Positions 1-11,517 of a stretch of 64,000 bases of DNA are shown here, piece by piece. How positions within the stretch are numbered: position 1 is the first letter of the stretch; the number at the start of each line of letters is the position of its first letter. Origin of the DNA: Galeopsis tetrahit (taxonomy: Eukaryota > Streptophyta > Magnoliopsida > Lamiales > Lamiaceae); the NCBI GenBank assembly GCA_963675135.1, contig OY776129.1, forward strand, positions 60,885,028 to 60,949,027. The letters run 5' to 3'. Made by a program: the position numbers and the translations under genes. A model generated the notes under the pieces. It did not search any database. It saw only the letters and a list, made by a program, of their open reading frames with translations, and was not told the DNA's origin.

Positions 1-1044
1 CAAATTTAGCACAAATGCATCTTGTGTAGGAGTTAAGCGTCCAGCAAACGCATGACCTTCCAAATATTCCCCAATTGGATGATTGTGTGTACCCCGTATA
101 ACCTTTAACTCCCACTGACCTTCTAACCCAATTTGATTCCCTTGCAATGTAAATTGGCAACCACATTTTTTTGTCCCTGTACTTCTTCTACCAATTGAAC
201 TCTTGACTTTCTCTCCTTCTTTGCCAACACTAGATTTATCAACACTCGGTACATTCTTTCTAGAATCACGGTAGGTACCACTTCTTTCACAAGCAAGCGT
301 CACACGAGGCCGCCTACCTTTCTCGGCATTGTCAGACCTTTTAATTAGAATGACCATGTCATTCAACCGACCGGTTTCTTGAACCCAATTAATCAACTCT
401 TGCCTAGAGTTAAACAAAGCCATTGTGGTAAATAAATAACCATAGTCTGCCACCATTTCATTTTCGTTTGGTTCCTGTACCAACAACAAATTAAAATATT
501 AAAACACAATTAAAAATCTGCATTATACACACTGTACGGCCACAACACATGACACTGTTCGGCCACAACTTCATGTACACACATGACACTGTTCGGCCAC
601 AACTTCATGTACACACATGACACTGTTCGGCCAGAACATAATGTACGGATGTGGATATGTTCGGCCAATACCTAATGTACGGCTATGGATATGTTCGGCC
701 AACAGACAATGTACACATACAGGTGTGTTCGGCCAGTAGTGGCCGTACACTACTTAACGCAAATTTCACAGATTGTGTTCGGCCGATATCGTGGCCGTAC
801 AATCCTGTATGTGTGCGGCCAATATGGCCGTACGCACATCGATTTGTTCGGCCACGATATCGGCCGTGCACGTCGCGACTACTGCCACTGAAAAACTGTA
901 CAAAGTATAAAAAAAGTATAAAAAAGTGTAAAAAACATTAAATATACTTACATTAATTTCCTCCATCACTTTTTCTTCTTCCATAATCATGTTTGTTGTG
1001 ATTATATCATCATATGAAGGTTTATGGTGGTAGGGTTTATGCAT
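1..1044 (-). CDS. FAR1/MULE-type transposase, N-terminal part (two exons, runs off the left edge)
   Basis: I join exon 1 (1044-952, 31 codons) to exon 2 (474-1, open at the window edge) across an intron with a GTAAG donor at 951 and a TACAG acceptor at 475; both junctions are phase 0. The exon 2 product has a basic, Cys/Trp-containing region: TGTKKCGCQF, then WELKVIRGTHNHPIGEYLEG, then HAFAGRLTPTQ. The W...HNHP arrangement is the zinc-chelating FAR1-type DNA-binding domain found in Mutator-like transposases and in FAR1/FHY3-related plant proteins. The conserved DDE core would lie beyond the window. The intron holds a TGTTCGGCC minisatellite. Because MULE-like terminal sequence follows upstream of the ATG, I read this as an element-encoded transposase and not a host FRS gene. 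Family assignment is solid; intactness is unknown. Confidence 0.72.
505..900. repeat. Intronic TGTTCGGCC minisatellite with inverted copies
   Basis: The core TGTTCGGCCA recurs about every 34-36 bases from 540 onward, with spacers such as ACTTCATGTACACACATGAC in the first copies. From about 735 the direct cores alternate with inverted cores (GGCCGTAC), making near-palindromes around GATATCGTGGCC and CCACGATATCGG. It lies wholly inside the intron of the transposase-like gene. Open frames across it come from the repeat periodicity. Confidence 0.85.
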
Positions 1045-1304
1045 GGAGAATGATTTTAAGATTTAAGTAATTTTTTGTTGTAAAAGTAAAAATAGATGAT
1101 GAATTAGGGTTAAATGGAGAGTAGAATTTAAGTATGGGCATATGGGGTGTGTATAACATGGGGTGTCTTTAATATTATTAGGGGTGTGTTTAACATTTTT
1201 TAAATAATTTAAAAGGATATCTTAGTAAATTCAATTAAGCCTATTTTTGTCCAAAAAATTATGGGGTAGGAATAACATAATTTGGGGTGTTGATAGCCCC
1301 ACCC
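1045..1304 (-). mobile_element. Terminal region of the MULE carrying the FAR1-type gene
   Basis: Upstream of the transposase ATG the sequence has short repeats of ATGGGGTGT and GGGGTGTGT and ends at GATAGCCCCACCC. Read inward on the minus strand, the terminus begins GGGTGGGGCTATCAACACCC, a typical G-rich MULE end. The other terminus and TSD lie outside the window, so the outer border (about 1304) is inferred. Confidence 0.55.
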
Positions 1305-1308
1305 TTAA

Positions 1309-1700
1309 TCTTAATACTCTATATTTGTGAGAATATAATGGGACATGTGTCACTTTATCACACTCTCTCTCTCTCTCTTTATCAAAATCGTCTATTTCAA
1401 AATCCCCGAGCCAGATTAAAAAAATCTATTTTTTTCTATTTTAATCTCAAAATAATAATTTCAATATTATCTACTCATAATTATTATTTTTAAATTTGAA
1501 ATCACAATTATTATTTTTGAATTTATTTTTTAAACTTTAATCACAACATTATTTATTTTTTTAAATTTAATCACGTTATTCTATTCTTAATAATAAGACT
1601 TTATTCAAATCAATAAATTTTTATTCTCTATTCTCCCTTTTTTTTTATTAATCACTATATTTTTTAATACAGTCTATTTCAAATCGGTGCATTCTTATTA
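1309..1700. repeat. AT-rich dispersed repeat, copy A (Helitron-like 5' end possible)
   Basis: It begins TCTTAATACTCTATATTTG, followed by AGAATATAATGGGAC, a (CT)n tract and AAAATCGTCTATTTCAAAA, then long A/T-rich sequence. A second copy starts the same way at 3454, and pieces reappear near 3985-4050 and 59110-59180. Both full starts are TC preceded by A, which fits a Helitron 5' end, but I cannot identify a matching CTRR hairpin 3' end. Confidence 0.45.
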
Positions 1701-1829
1701 AAAAAAAAAAATCAAATTTTCCTATTTTTTAACTTTTTTAATTTAAACATTATCTAATATTGATTTTATATTTTATATATTTTTTAATTTTAAAATATCT
1801 TATCTCTATTTCACAAACTTTATTTCAAT

Positions 1830-2145
1830 TTCTCTCCTTATTTCGGTATTGCATTCTTATTTAAAAAAAATAAAAAATCAATTCTCCTATTTTAAAATTT
1901 AAATTTAAATTTTGGATAACCATGATTATCTCAACAGTTAAATATCTAATCCTTTTTATATCCGTCATTCTCACATGTCATTATTCTCAGTATAAAAAAA
2001 CTTCAAAGTTTCTTTCGACAATTACATTCTGTGGCTTTTTTATGCTTATATTTTCTGTATAATTTGAGCTTCATTCTAACTATTCCATACTTACATTTCA
2101 CTTTTTTTTTCTATTATATATAGATGCACCGTAAGTACGTAAGTA
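1830..2145. repeat. Tandem segmental repeat, unit 1
   Basis: This segment, from CTCCTTATTTCGGTATTGCA to TATATAGATGCACC, recurs at 2190-2535 with few changes. Shared landmarks are TTTTGGATAACCATGATTAT and GTATAAAAAAACTTCAAAGT. It contains no coding sequence. Confidence 0.75.
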
Positions 2146-2189
2146 GGCATCAACCAAGTACCTCTTTTTACTTTTTATATTTTTTATTT

Positions 2190-2535
2190 TTCTCTTCTTA
2201 TTCCGTATTCTGCATTCTTATTTAAAAAAAAAAATCAATTCTCCTATTTTAAAATTTAAATTTTGGATAACCATGATTATCTCATCAACAGTTAAATCTA
2301 TAATCTTTTTTATATTGGGCCAGGTCATTATTCTCAGTATAAAAAAACTTCAAAGTTTCTTTTAGCAATTACATTATTTGTAAATTGTATAGTAATTAGT
2401 TTCACGCAGGTGAGTGTATTTCTGTGACTTTTTTATGCTTATATTTTCTGTATAATTTGAGCTCCATTCTGACTCCTCCATACTTACATTTCACTTTTTT
2501 TTCTATTATATATAGATGCACCTTAAGTATGTTAC
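2190..2535. repeat. Tandem segmental repeat, unit 2
   Basis: Second copy of 1830-2145, about 365 bases downstream. It carries roughly 45 extra bases around 2378-2425 (including TTTCACGCAGGTGAGTG) that unit 1 lacks, so the copies diverged by an indel after duplication. Confidence 0.75.
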
Positions 2536-3326
2536 TTAAAAATAACCATTCTTTGTCATATATCAAATTATCAATTTTATTATTTTGAATGTCTTTTATC
2601 AAATTATTTATTTTTATTTAGATCTAAACAATCTACTATCTCTTTTTACCTTTTATATTTTTTATTTTTCTCTACGTATTAACTTATTATCTACCTCAAT
2701 ATTACTATATAAACTAACATTACTATATTTTTTTTTATTATTCATTTTTATTATGATCTAAACACTCTACTATATCTTTTTACCTTTTATATTTTTCTCT
2801 ACTTATTCATTTATTACCTTCTTTCACATTTATTAAATTTTTATTATTATTTTTTTTGTTAAATTATATATATATATATATATATATATTTTATATATAG
2901 TTTCTTCCACTAATTTTTTTAAAGGGAAATATGTTTCTAATTTAATGAATGATGTTTGATATGAATTATTAATTATTTTATATTATTGTATAATAACTTT
3001 AATTCTAAATTTTAGACTTGAATCTAGCTAGATCTAACTAATTTATTTAGTCAGCAAACGTCTTTATGAGATTTATGAATACTGGTGGTATATTTCAATC
3101 AATTAGGTAATTTAGAATTTATAACACAGTTCTTTTATTTATTTTAAATTTAAATTTATCAATTTTACATTATTTTATGTTATTTACCAATTGTTCTTTT
3201 ACTTATTTTAAATTTAAATTTATCAATTTTTTTTATTATTTTATGTTATTTCCGTGTTAATTATTTTTGACAACCTGATGAACTATGATTCTGGATTAGA
3301 TTTGATTTTTATTTAAATTTTTTAAA

Positions 3327-3386
<60 letters not shown>

Positions 3387-3453
3387 GTATATATATATAT
3401 TATATAGTTTCGTTTAATTTAATCTTAAATTACTATTTTAATTTTATATCTTA
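2536..3453. repeat. AT-rich non-coding stretch with two (AT)n microsatellites
   Basis: No gene is visible. Simple (TA)n tracts lie at 2864-2890 and 3329-3400; the second is about 28 AT units broken by one CG. A short direct repeat (ATTTTAAATTTAAATTTATC) occurs near 3145 and 3205. Confidence 0.8.
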
Positions 3454-3860
3454 TCTTAATACTCTATATTTGAGAATATAATGGGACGTGTCATAATTCT
3501 ATCACTCTCTCCCTCCATCAAAATCACTCTATCACTCTCTTTCTCTCCATCAAAATCGTCTATTTCAACTGCATTCTGATTTAAAAAAATCTATTTTTCC
3601 TATTTTAATCTCAAAATAATAATTTAAATATTATGTGCTCATAATTATTATGTTTAAATTTGAAATCATAATTATTATTTTTAAACCTTAATCACAACAT
3701 TATTTATTTTTTATAATTTAATAACATTATTCTATTTTTAATAATATGACTCTATAAATCTTTATTCTCTATTTTTCCTTTTTTTTTATTAATCACAATA
3801 TTTTTTTAACCAAAATTTCTCTATTCTCCCTTTTTTAATTCAGTCTATTTCAAAATCTGT
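3454..3860. repeat. AT-rich dispersed repeat, copy B
   Basis: Homologous to 1309-1700: it starts TCTTAATACTCTATATTTGA and continues with ATAATGGGACGTGTCA, a (CT)n tract, AAAATCGTCTATTTCAA and the same order of A/T-rich blocks. A shorter third piece, from CACGTGTCACAATTTTAACA, follows at 3985-4200. Confidence 0.5.
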
Positions 3861-4574
3861 CGTAGACATTATTATTTAAAAAAAAAAAAAAATCCAATTT
3901 TACTATTTTTCAATTTTTTAAATTTAAATATTATCTAATTTTGATTTTATATATTTTAAATTTTAAATATCTTAATTTTAATTTTACACGTGTCACAATT
4001 TTAACACTCTATCACAATCTCTCTTCACCAAAATCGTCTATTTCAAAATGCTGTATTCTTATTCTTAGACATTCTGATTATTCATTTTTCTTGTTTTCAT
4101 CTCAAAAAAATAATTTTAATATTATTTACTCATATTTTTAAATTTGAAATCATTTTAATATTATTTTTTAATATTCAAATTTAATTGAAACATAATTTCG
4201 TATATTCTTAATCTCGTCTCTCTCTTTTGATTCTTTTACTTTTTTTTTTTACAATTTTCTTTTAACAATTTCCTTAAAATTTCCTTTCTTTTTTCAAGTT
4301 TTTTATTTCTCTCCTTGATAGTTATTGTTGTATGTTTATAATTATAATTTTTTTAATTTAATTAGAATCGGTCACATCTAATTTTCTTATTGTCTCAATA
4401 AAGAAAAGGAGTATCATATCTCAAATATGATTTATTTTTATTGTTTTGATCTCAAATTTTATCCTCAAATGTAAGTTTATTAATATTAAATGTAAGATAT
4501 TTTTTTTATATATATATAAATAAAGTTGTTGAAAAAAAAAATTATTAAGTGACTTAAGTTATATACGTGGACGG

Positions 4575-4805
4575 TATTCATTTATTTTGTTAAAGTTTTT
4601 TTAATTCCATATTAGAAAGAATGAAGGGTAAAAAATATTCATTTATTTTGATAAATATTCATTTATTTTGATAAAGTTAATATTCATTTATTTTGATAAA
4701 AAAAATTTTAATGGCATATTATGAAAAATGAAGGGTAAAGAAATATTCATTTATTTTGTTAAAGATTTTTTAATTGCATATTATGAAAAATGAAGCATAA
4801 AGAAA
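4575..4805. repeat. Short tandem repeat, unit about 60-70 bp, three to four partial copies
   Basis: Repeats of AATATTCATTTATTTTG followed by T-rich sequence and ATTATGAAAAATGAAGGGTA. The rest of 3860-5990 is AT-rich with no recognisable gene. A perfect 39-bp duplication (AAATTGAAATAAAATTTAGA...) lies at about 5724-5790. Confidence 0.7.
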
Positions 4806-6497
4806 CTATATGTATTTGATATTATGAATTATTGTGGGGATGTGAATGTATATATATTTTTCTTGAGATATAGGGTGTGAATGTATTTTAAAATAATTTT
4901 AAAAACTTTTTAAGATATATATATTACTTTATGATTGTCAATAAAAAAAAAATAGATAGTAAGTGTATTATAGAATAATTTAACAATGTTTTCTTGAAAA
5001 AGTTTTAGTAATTGTCAATAAAAAAATCTAAAATCTTCCAATAAAATTTAATTAGTTAATTGAGAGTTTTTAATAATTGAAAGGAAAAAAACTTAACGAA
5101 AAAATTAAATACTATATTTTATGCCATGAAAATAGGTTACTAAAAATGTCACAATTCTTTAAGAAAATGTTTGTTTTGGAATTTAGATTTAGAATTTTAA
5201 AAGCTTATCCTACAAAATCAACCGTATTATTAACTCTAATACGTATGACCTATATAAAATTATTTTATAATGCCCTTTCTTATTAAAAATATTTTTAATG
5301 TTACAATTAAAATTATAATTTTTTTAATGGACATTTTATTAATATATTAAAAAAATATATTATAATATATAAAAATATAAATACAATAATATAGATTCAA
5401 ATTTATATATATATATATATTATAAATATATTAGTTGAATAAAAAAAAGTTTATTCTCATATACTCTAACAAAATAAAAAAGATATAAAAATTAATATAA
5501 TATTTAAAATTATTATTTTAATAAATTGACTCTAATTTTAATAAATCGACCCGGCGTGGGTATAGGTCTAGTTTACAAATAAACAAAATTAAATTTAAAC
5601 AATTTTATCCTTATATTCAAATTTTATCTCCCAAGTCCCAATTTCCTCTTTTCATATTTATTCACATTACCATTTTTATTATAGCTAAATTGAAAAGAAA
5701 TTGGGTCAAAATTAAATGACAAAAAATTGAAATAAAATTTAGAGTTCAAAATGACAAATAAATTGAAATAAAATTTAGAGTTCAAAATGCCATTTCTTAA
5801 GAAACAGATGGAATTGACTCGAAAAAAAATAAAAAGAAACAGATGGAATAGTTTAAAAAAACATTTTAACACATTATTAAAATAAAAAAATATGATAATA
5901 TATAAATATATTTTTTTAACGATTAACACTTAATACGAAATCAATTAATTTTTCACTCCCCTCCCACCAAAATACTAAACAAGTCGTACGTAACTGTTGT
6001 GCCGTCAAAAAATCATCAAAATCGCCATTTTTCAATTGTCAAGAAAAAGCAACAACAGCAGAAGATCTGCTTTTTCACTTTACATCGCCTTCAATTCCAA
6101 CATCCGTATAGCCGACCCATCTACTGTAATTTATTCCCCTTCCCCACACCAATCAAAGAGACAAAACAACAATTGAAGCCCCGACACACATTAACTTAAG
6201 GAGCCGCTGCTTCTTTCATTTCCACGAATAGGAAATTTAAAAGCAGAGAATTTCCTCAAATAGTTTCCTACAATTCATACATTTCTAGAATTTTACGATT
6301 AAATGTATGGAATGAAAATTTCACCCGCCCTTCCTGTTTCTTTCTTTTCCAGTTTTAGTTATGGCTTCAACAACCCACTGTTGAAAAGTCACGGTCACTC
6401 TTACCTAACGCCGTCAACGTTTTTTCAACAGCCATGATCGCTGTTTTTAATACAACTCTTCCAAAACATCAATCACCGAGCATCTTCTCTCTAGCTA

Positions 6498-9400
6498 ATG
6501 GACTCTGCCACCTCTCGCCCTGCTCTAGTCATCGATAATGGCACTGGGTACCTGTGTTAAGATTGTTCGAGTTTTCCTTTTCATAACGCTGTTTAAGTGT
6601 TCGATGGAATGCCTCACTGAGTAAAGTTTTGTTGATTTGGGTAAATCTTCCACATCTTTTCTATTGCAGGTATACCAAAATGGGTTTTGCTGGAAATGTA
6701 GAGCCATGTTTTACTGTCCCAACTGTAGTTGCATTAAACGATTCATTTGTGAATCAGCCTCGGCCTAGTTCTGGGAAGGGCAGCAATTGGATGGGCCAGC
6801 ATAACGCAGGGGTGATGGCGGATCTTGATTTCTATATTGGTGAAGAGGCATTGTCTAGATCTAAATCTAGCAACACTTATTCTTTGAGTTATCCCATCAA
6901 GCATGGGCAAGTGGATAACTGGGATTCAATGGAGAGGTTCTGGCAGCAGTGTATATTTAACTATCTACGGTGCGATCCAGAGGATCACTACTTTCTGTTG
7001 ACGGAGAGCCCATTGACTGCACCGGAGAATCGAGAGTATACTGGAGAGATCATGTTTGAGACATTTAATGTTCCTGGGCTCTACATAGGAGTGCAGCCTG
7101 TGCTTGCTTTGGCTGCTGGATACACAACATCCAAGGTTGGTTTTCAGTTGGGTAGTGTTGGAGTGATTGTTTTTTTTTATTCTTCCTTGATATGTGAAGA
7201 TTGTTTTGTGGGATCATTACAACCCCATTGTGTGAAGAATCTAGTTATCATGTTAAAAATCTTATAATGGGGATTGAAATTGTGCAGATATGGTATTTGA
7301 GCTGCAGAATTAATGATATGAAGCAGACTCTCATGAGGAATTCTTGAGTGGAACAAATTTTTTATTGCTGAATTAATATATAGAATGTCTGAATCTGCAT
7401 TTACTGACTTGGATTTTTCATTGATGGTGAACATATGGTCTGGAAGCTAGTCTTTTTCGATTTAGGATCATGGAAAAGTTCTAATTTTCTTTTAGTTAGT
7501 CTCTAAACCATGGACAGACAAATGTTTTAGGTGACATGTGAATAGAGGATAGTGCTAATGCGAGGGAAGATAATTTTTCTAAGTTGGGTGGTTGAATAAT
7601 CAACTGCACTGGAATCAACTGCTATCTGCAATCATCGATTCAGATAGATTAGCATTCGTTATTTAAGTTGAATCCTAATCCTTAAACCCCACTTTCCATC
7701 TATTCTGAATCTTGAATAGTTTATCTCAGCCAATGTCATTTTAACTCTCTGCTTATATATCAAAACGGGCATGAATTAATTATGAAATTTTGTACGACAT
7801 AATCAAGAAGTACTTGTTAAAATATTGTATTTCTTATACTTCAATACTTCTTAGTGTGAGATGACAGGTGTTGTAGTGGACATTGGAGATGGGGCTACTC
7901 ACGTTGTGCCTGTTGCTGAGGGTTATGTTATTGGGAGCAGCATTAAGTCCATTCCGATTGCAGGGAAAGATGTAACCCGATTCGTCCAGCAGCTCATGAA
8001 AGTATGATTCTTCACTATTTTGTGTATATATAAAATTGGTCTATCTTAACGATAGAGAGAAAATTTGTATTTAGAATCTAGAGGAAACAAATAGGAATAC
8101 AATTTTGGACTTACAAATGACCTGCTTTCATTATGTTATCTTTGAAGATTGCATTGTTAAACATAATGTCAAGAATTTTGTTCTGTGCAGGAAAGAGGAG
8201 AGCATGTTCCTCCCGAGGAGTCCTTTGAAGTAGCCCGGAAAGTGAAAGAAATGTATTGCTACACTTGTTCCGACATTGTCAAGGTACAACGGATTATGCA
8301 TGGGTAAATGAATCATATCTTGAAAAATGCATATCAGGTTGCAGATTTTGACTTCCCTTGAATTTTCTGTTAATCTCTGAAGACATGGTAAGTTTTTTTT
8401 TTTTTTTAACTAGTGTATGTTCTTTAATGAGTTCAGGAGTTCAACAAACATGACAAAGAGCCAGCAAAATACATAAAGCAGTGGAGGGGTACTAAACCGA
8501 AGACTGGGGCTCCATATACTTGTGATATAGGCTATGAACGGTTCCTTGGTCCCGAGGTCTGCTTTATTCACTGTCTTTATGTGTGTTTAACTAAGCTTGT
8601 ATACTGTACTATATATTATATTTTCCATAAGTGATGTTTAATATTATGCTCCCTCCGTTCCATTTTAATTGACGTTTAAAGTTGTTTCGCACGGACTAAG
8701 AAAGTCATTCAATAGCAATAAATTATGTATAAAATGACCTTATTATTCTTTGATTTACACGTTCATTTGAAAAGTGGAGTAAATTGATTAATTAATGTAT
8801 ATAATCAAGGGATAAATATTGGAATGTGACCATTTTTCTCTTCTAGGTAATTGTAAAATGACAACTATATTGGAACAAAATTTCTATTCTAGAAAGATGA
8901 TTAAAATGGAACTCAGGGAGTATTTACTTAAAATACATTATTTCACATTATTTCATCTTTCATAGATTTTTTACGATTCATTTAATGGTATTGTTCAGGT
9001 CTTCTTCACGCCCGAAATTTACACTACTGATTTTACAACCGCTCTGCCTGATGTGATTGACAAATGTATTCAGTCTGCACCGATAGATACAAGAAGAGCC
9101 TTGTATAAGGTGACATGAATTAGTTGATTAACATAAAATCCTTTTTAAACAATTTGTGATTAGGCTTACCTTTTTTATTTCTAAAACTCATTCGAGATAC
9201 TATAGAATATCGTATTATCTGGAGGATCAACCATGTTCAAAGATTTCAATCGAAGGCTGCAAAGGGATCTAAAAAAGATTGTTGATACTCGAGTTCTTGC
9301 ATCTGATGCTAGGCTTGGTGGAGATCTAAAGGTGACTTATTAGTTTATTTTATTTCTTGGATTGTTGTAAAATTTTGCGTTTCACCATTAATTAAGTCTT

Positions 9401-9703
9401 TGACGAGATAATTCTTTCTCCAGTCACAACCTGTGGAAGTAAATGTTGTTAGTCATCCTATCCAACGATGTGCAGTTTGGTTTGGAGGCTCCGTACTCGC
9501 ATCCACTCCTGAGTTTTTCACGGTTTGCTTTTGTCTTTGGCATGCCATCATCTTGTTCATTCTTGTACTTGGTCTGAAGTTTACCATCTAAAAGCAACCT
9601 ATTAGTTTATTTTATTACACAGGCTTGTCGTACAAAAGCAGAATATGAGGAATGTGGAGCAAGCATATGCCGCACAAACCCAGTTTTTAAGGGAATGTAT
9701 TGA
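6498..9703 (+). CDS. ARP3: Actin-related protein 3 (ARP2/3 complex subunit)
   Basis: Nine coding exons: 6498-6547, 6670-7135, 7855-8001, 8191-8283, 8437-8556, 8999-9109, 9206-9331, 9424-9522, 9623-9703. All introns are GT-AG and every phase closes, giving 430 aa against 427 in Arabidopsis. The start is MDSATSRPALVIDNGTGYTK, where residues 13-25 form the actin-fold phosphate-binding loop. Other hallmarks are NYLRCDPEDHYFLLTESPLT, a second nucleotide-binding stretch VVDIGDGATHVVPVAEGYVI, and the C-terminus CRTNPVFKGMY. ARP3 pairs with ARP2 as the pseudo-dimer that nucleates branched actin filaments; plant mutants have distorted trichomes. A Stowaway-like MITE sits in intron 5. No disabling mutation is seen. 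The 5' leader probably begins within 5990-6300, but no clear TATA box was identified. Confidence 0.96.
8649..8920. mobile_element. Stowaway-like MITE in ARP3 intron 5
   Basis: Terminal inverted repeats CTCCCTCCGTTCCATTTTAA (left) and TTAAAATGGAACTCAGGGAG (right) bound about 272 bp of AT-rich sequence. The right end is followed by TA; the left junction reads TATG, so the TA duplication is slightly eroded. It lies inside the intron and leaves the splice sites intact. Confidence 0.8.
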
Positions 9704-9774
9704 TAGCAAGACAAATCGTATTCTGTGATGGGCATCCATCTTAGTGCTGCATGTCCATAATCTATAATCTCATG

Positions 9775-9985
9775 TTAAGATTGATTGCGTGAATAAAACC
9801 CAAAAAAGTTGTTATGGCCTTTCCTTTAATTCTTCGAATTGTTGTTCTAGATTTTAACATTCATGGTAAAAATTAGTGTTCGTCCCCAGACAAAGTGACT
9901 AAATGAGTTATAAAGTACTTTTGGTAGGTATGTTTTACATTTTGTAATAAATTAGCACTCAAACTTATGAAAGTGTGAACCCATT
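9775..9985. repeat. ARP3 3' flank, first copy of a direct duplication
   Basis: This sequence just behind the ARP3 stop (from GATTGCGTGAATAAAA to TAGCACTCAAACTTATGAAA) reappears diverged at 11108-11320 in the same orientation, about 1.3 kb away. A third shorter piece occurs near 11325-11395. Confidence 0.7.
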
Positions 9986-10124
9986 AATCACCACACCTAA
10001 GTTGAGAGTATATTAGTACTCCATAAGTTATCGCGACTTCATTTCAACAATTACAATCGTTTTGGCTAGAGTTTTTACTCTATAATTAGTGATGAGAACT
10101 CATCAAATTCTCATAAATGAATAG

Positions 10125-11100
10125 AAAATATTGAGGCCTTAGAATAATATAAAGTGATTAAAACATAAATGAGCTCCTTGAAAATCCTAAAATAGTGAGA
10201 ATAGGTGGCCAGAATCGGCGTCGTGATCTGCAAGAAAACCGGGCCGGAGAAGTGTTCGGCGACGGCCCTCCGACGCTCAAGTCAATCGAGAATGATTAAG
10301 ATGACGATGAACAGAAGAGAGAGCAAGTGTATAGTAATTTCATCTTTTTGAGAAATAAAAGTGGTGGCTTATATACCTTTCTTCTTGAGGGGGTAGAATA
10401 GTAATTTCATCTTTTAGGGTTTGTTACCAAATTATGCCACGTTATAGTACGGTGCTGACACTCATTAAATGCTTCAAGTAGTGCGCACACATTTGCAGAG
10501 ATCTTCTGACACATCAAGATCGTGTGGTCTCCTTTTCCGTACTAAGGGCATTATCTTCTCCAATACGAGCGCGAGATCACAGATCGATCATCTTTCCACT
10601 GGCAGTTCAGAGGAGAGATGAATGCTCTTCTGGTTAGGAAGTGATCTTAGGAAGAACCTCTTTCTTAGTGAGGGCTAAGGGTCTATGCTTAGGGGTGAAC
10701 CCTCCTTTAGAGTATACCTTAATATGAGAAGTAATTGGATGACAACTCTCTACATATGTTTTGTTAACTACAATCTCTCTTATGATACATCAGCTGAGAG
10801 ATGATAGACAATTTACAAAGAATTTAGACTCTACAGTCTCTACTCACAGTGACTCAAGAGAGGCCCTAAAATTCTGACGCTTGTGTTCAAGCATCCATTC
10901 TGCTCAAATGAAATTTTTTTAAGACGGAACTTCTTCTAAGACGTGGTGTTTACTCACCAGTTCACTTCTTTAGTTCAGATCTGAAAAACCTTCCTTATAA
11001 AAATTGTTCACATCAATTTTGGTTAGGGGAAATCATCCACATCTCTACTCTAGTTCAGAGCCTTCTTATTATGTCATATCAATTAGTATTCCTATTTGTA
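10125..11100. mobile_element. LTR-like repeat (solo-LTR candidate), copy 1
   Basis: It shares ordered blocks with 36840-37560: ACCGGGCCGGAG, CGGCGACGG, CCTCCGACGCTCAAGTCA, TAGGGTTTGTT, GCCACGT and ACATTTGCAG. The CTCCGACGCTCAAGTCA motif is common in plant LTR retrotransposon LTRs. No coding domain, primer-binding site or target duplication was found, so solo LTR is an inference. Confidence 0.5.
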
Positions 11101-11107
11101 ATCTAAG

Positions 11108-11320
11108 AATAAGATTGAGTGAATAAAAAAGAGCAAGTTGCAATAGTTTTTCCTTTTATCCTTCAAACTGATGTTTTAGATTTAAACATCCGCAGTAGAA
11201 ATTAATTTTCCCCCCTTGACAAAGTGATTTATTATACTTTTGGTAAGTATCTTTACATTTTATAACAAATTAGTACCTAAACTTATAAAAGCTAAACTTA
11301 TAAAGCGTGAGCCTATTTAT
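11108..11320. repeat. Second copy of the ARP3 3' flank
   Basis: Diverged direct copy of 9775-9985; shared anchors are GTGAATAAAA, TTGACAAAGTGA and TACTTTTGGTA. Together the copies flank the LTR-like repeat. No gene is seen here. Confidence 0.65.
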
Positions 11321-11517
11321 AAAATAGAGCAAATTGTTATGACTCTTCTTTTTAATTTTCGAACTCATATTCAAAATTTTAAAATTTACGTTGGTCCATC
11401 TCATTTTTTTTCACAAATTAATAGAATCATTTAGTGTTTCTAAAATTCTAAAATTTACCTATCAACTTCTAAATATATCCTTATTCACCGGACATTAAAA
11501 TAACCATTATTCATTAA

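Noticed and set aside
651..941. Open frames of 60-96 aa across the TGTTCGGCC repeat, both strands
   Set aside because: They follow the repeat period, have no domain, and lie inside a well-supported intron.
6629..7267. 212-aa single-exon reading of ARP3
   Set aside because: It reads through introns at both ends; the spliced model restores the full 430-aa family protein.
10125..11100. Full LTR retrotransposon
   Set aside because: No gag, protease, reverse transcriptase or integrase sequence nearby; only LTR-like similarity between two places.
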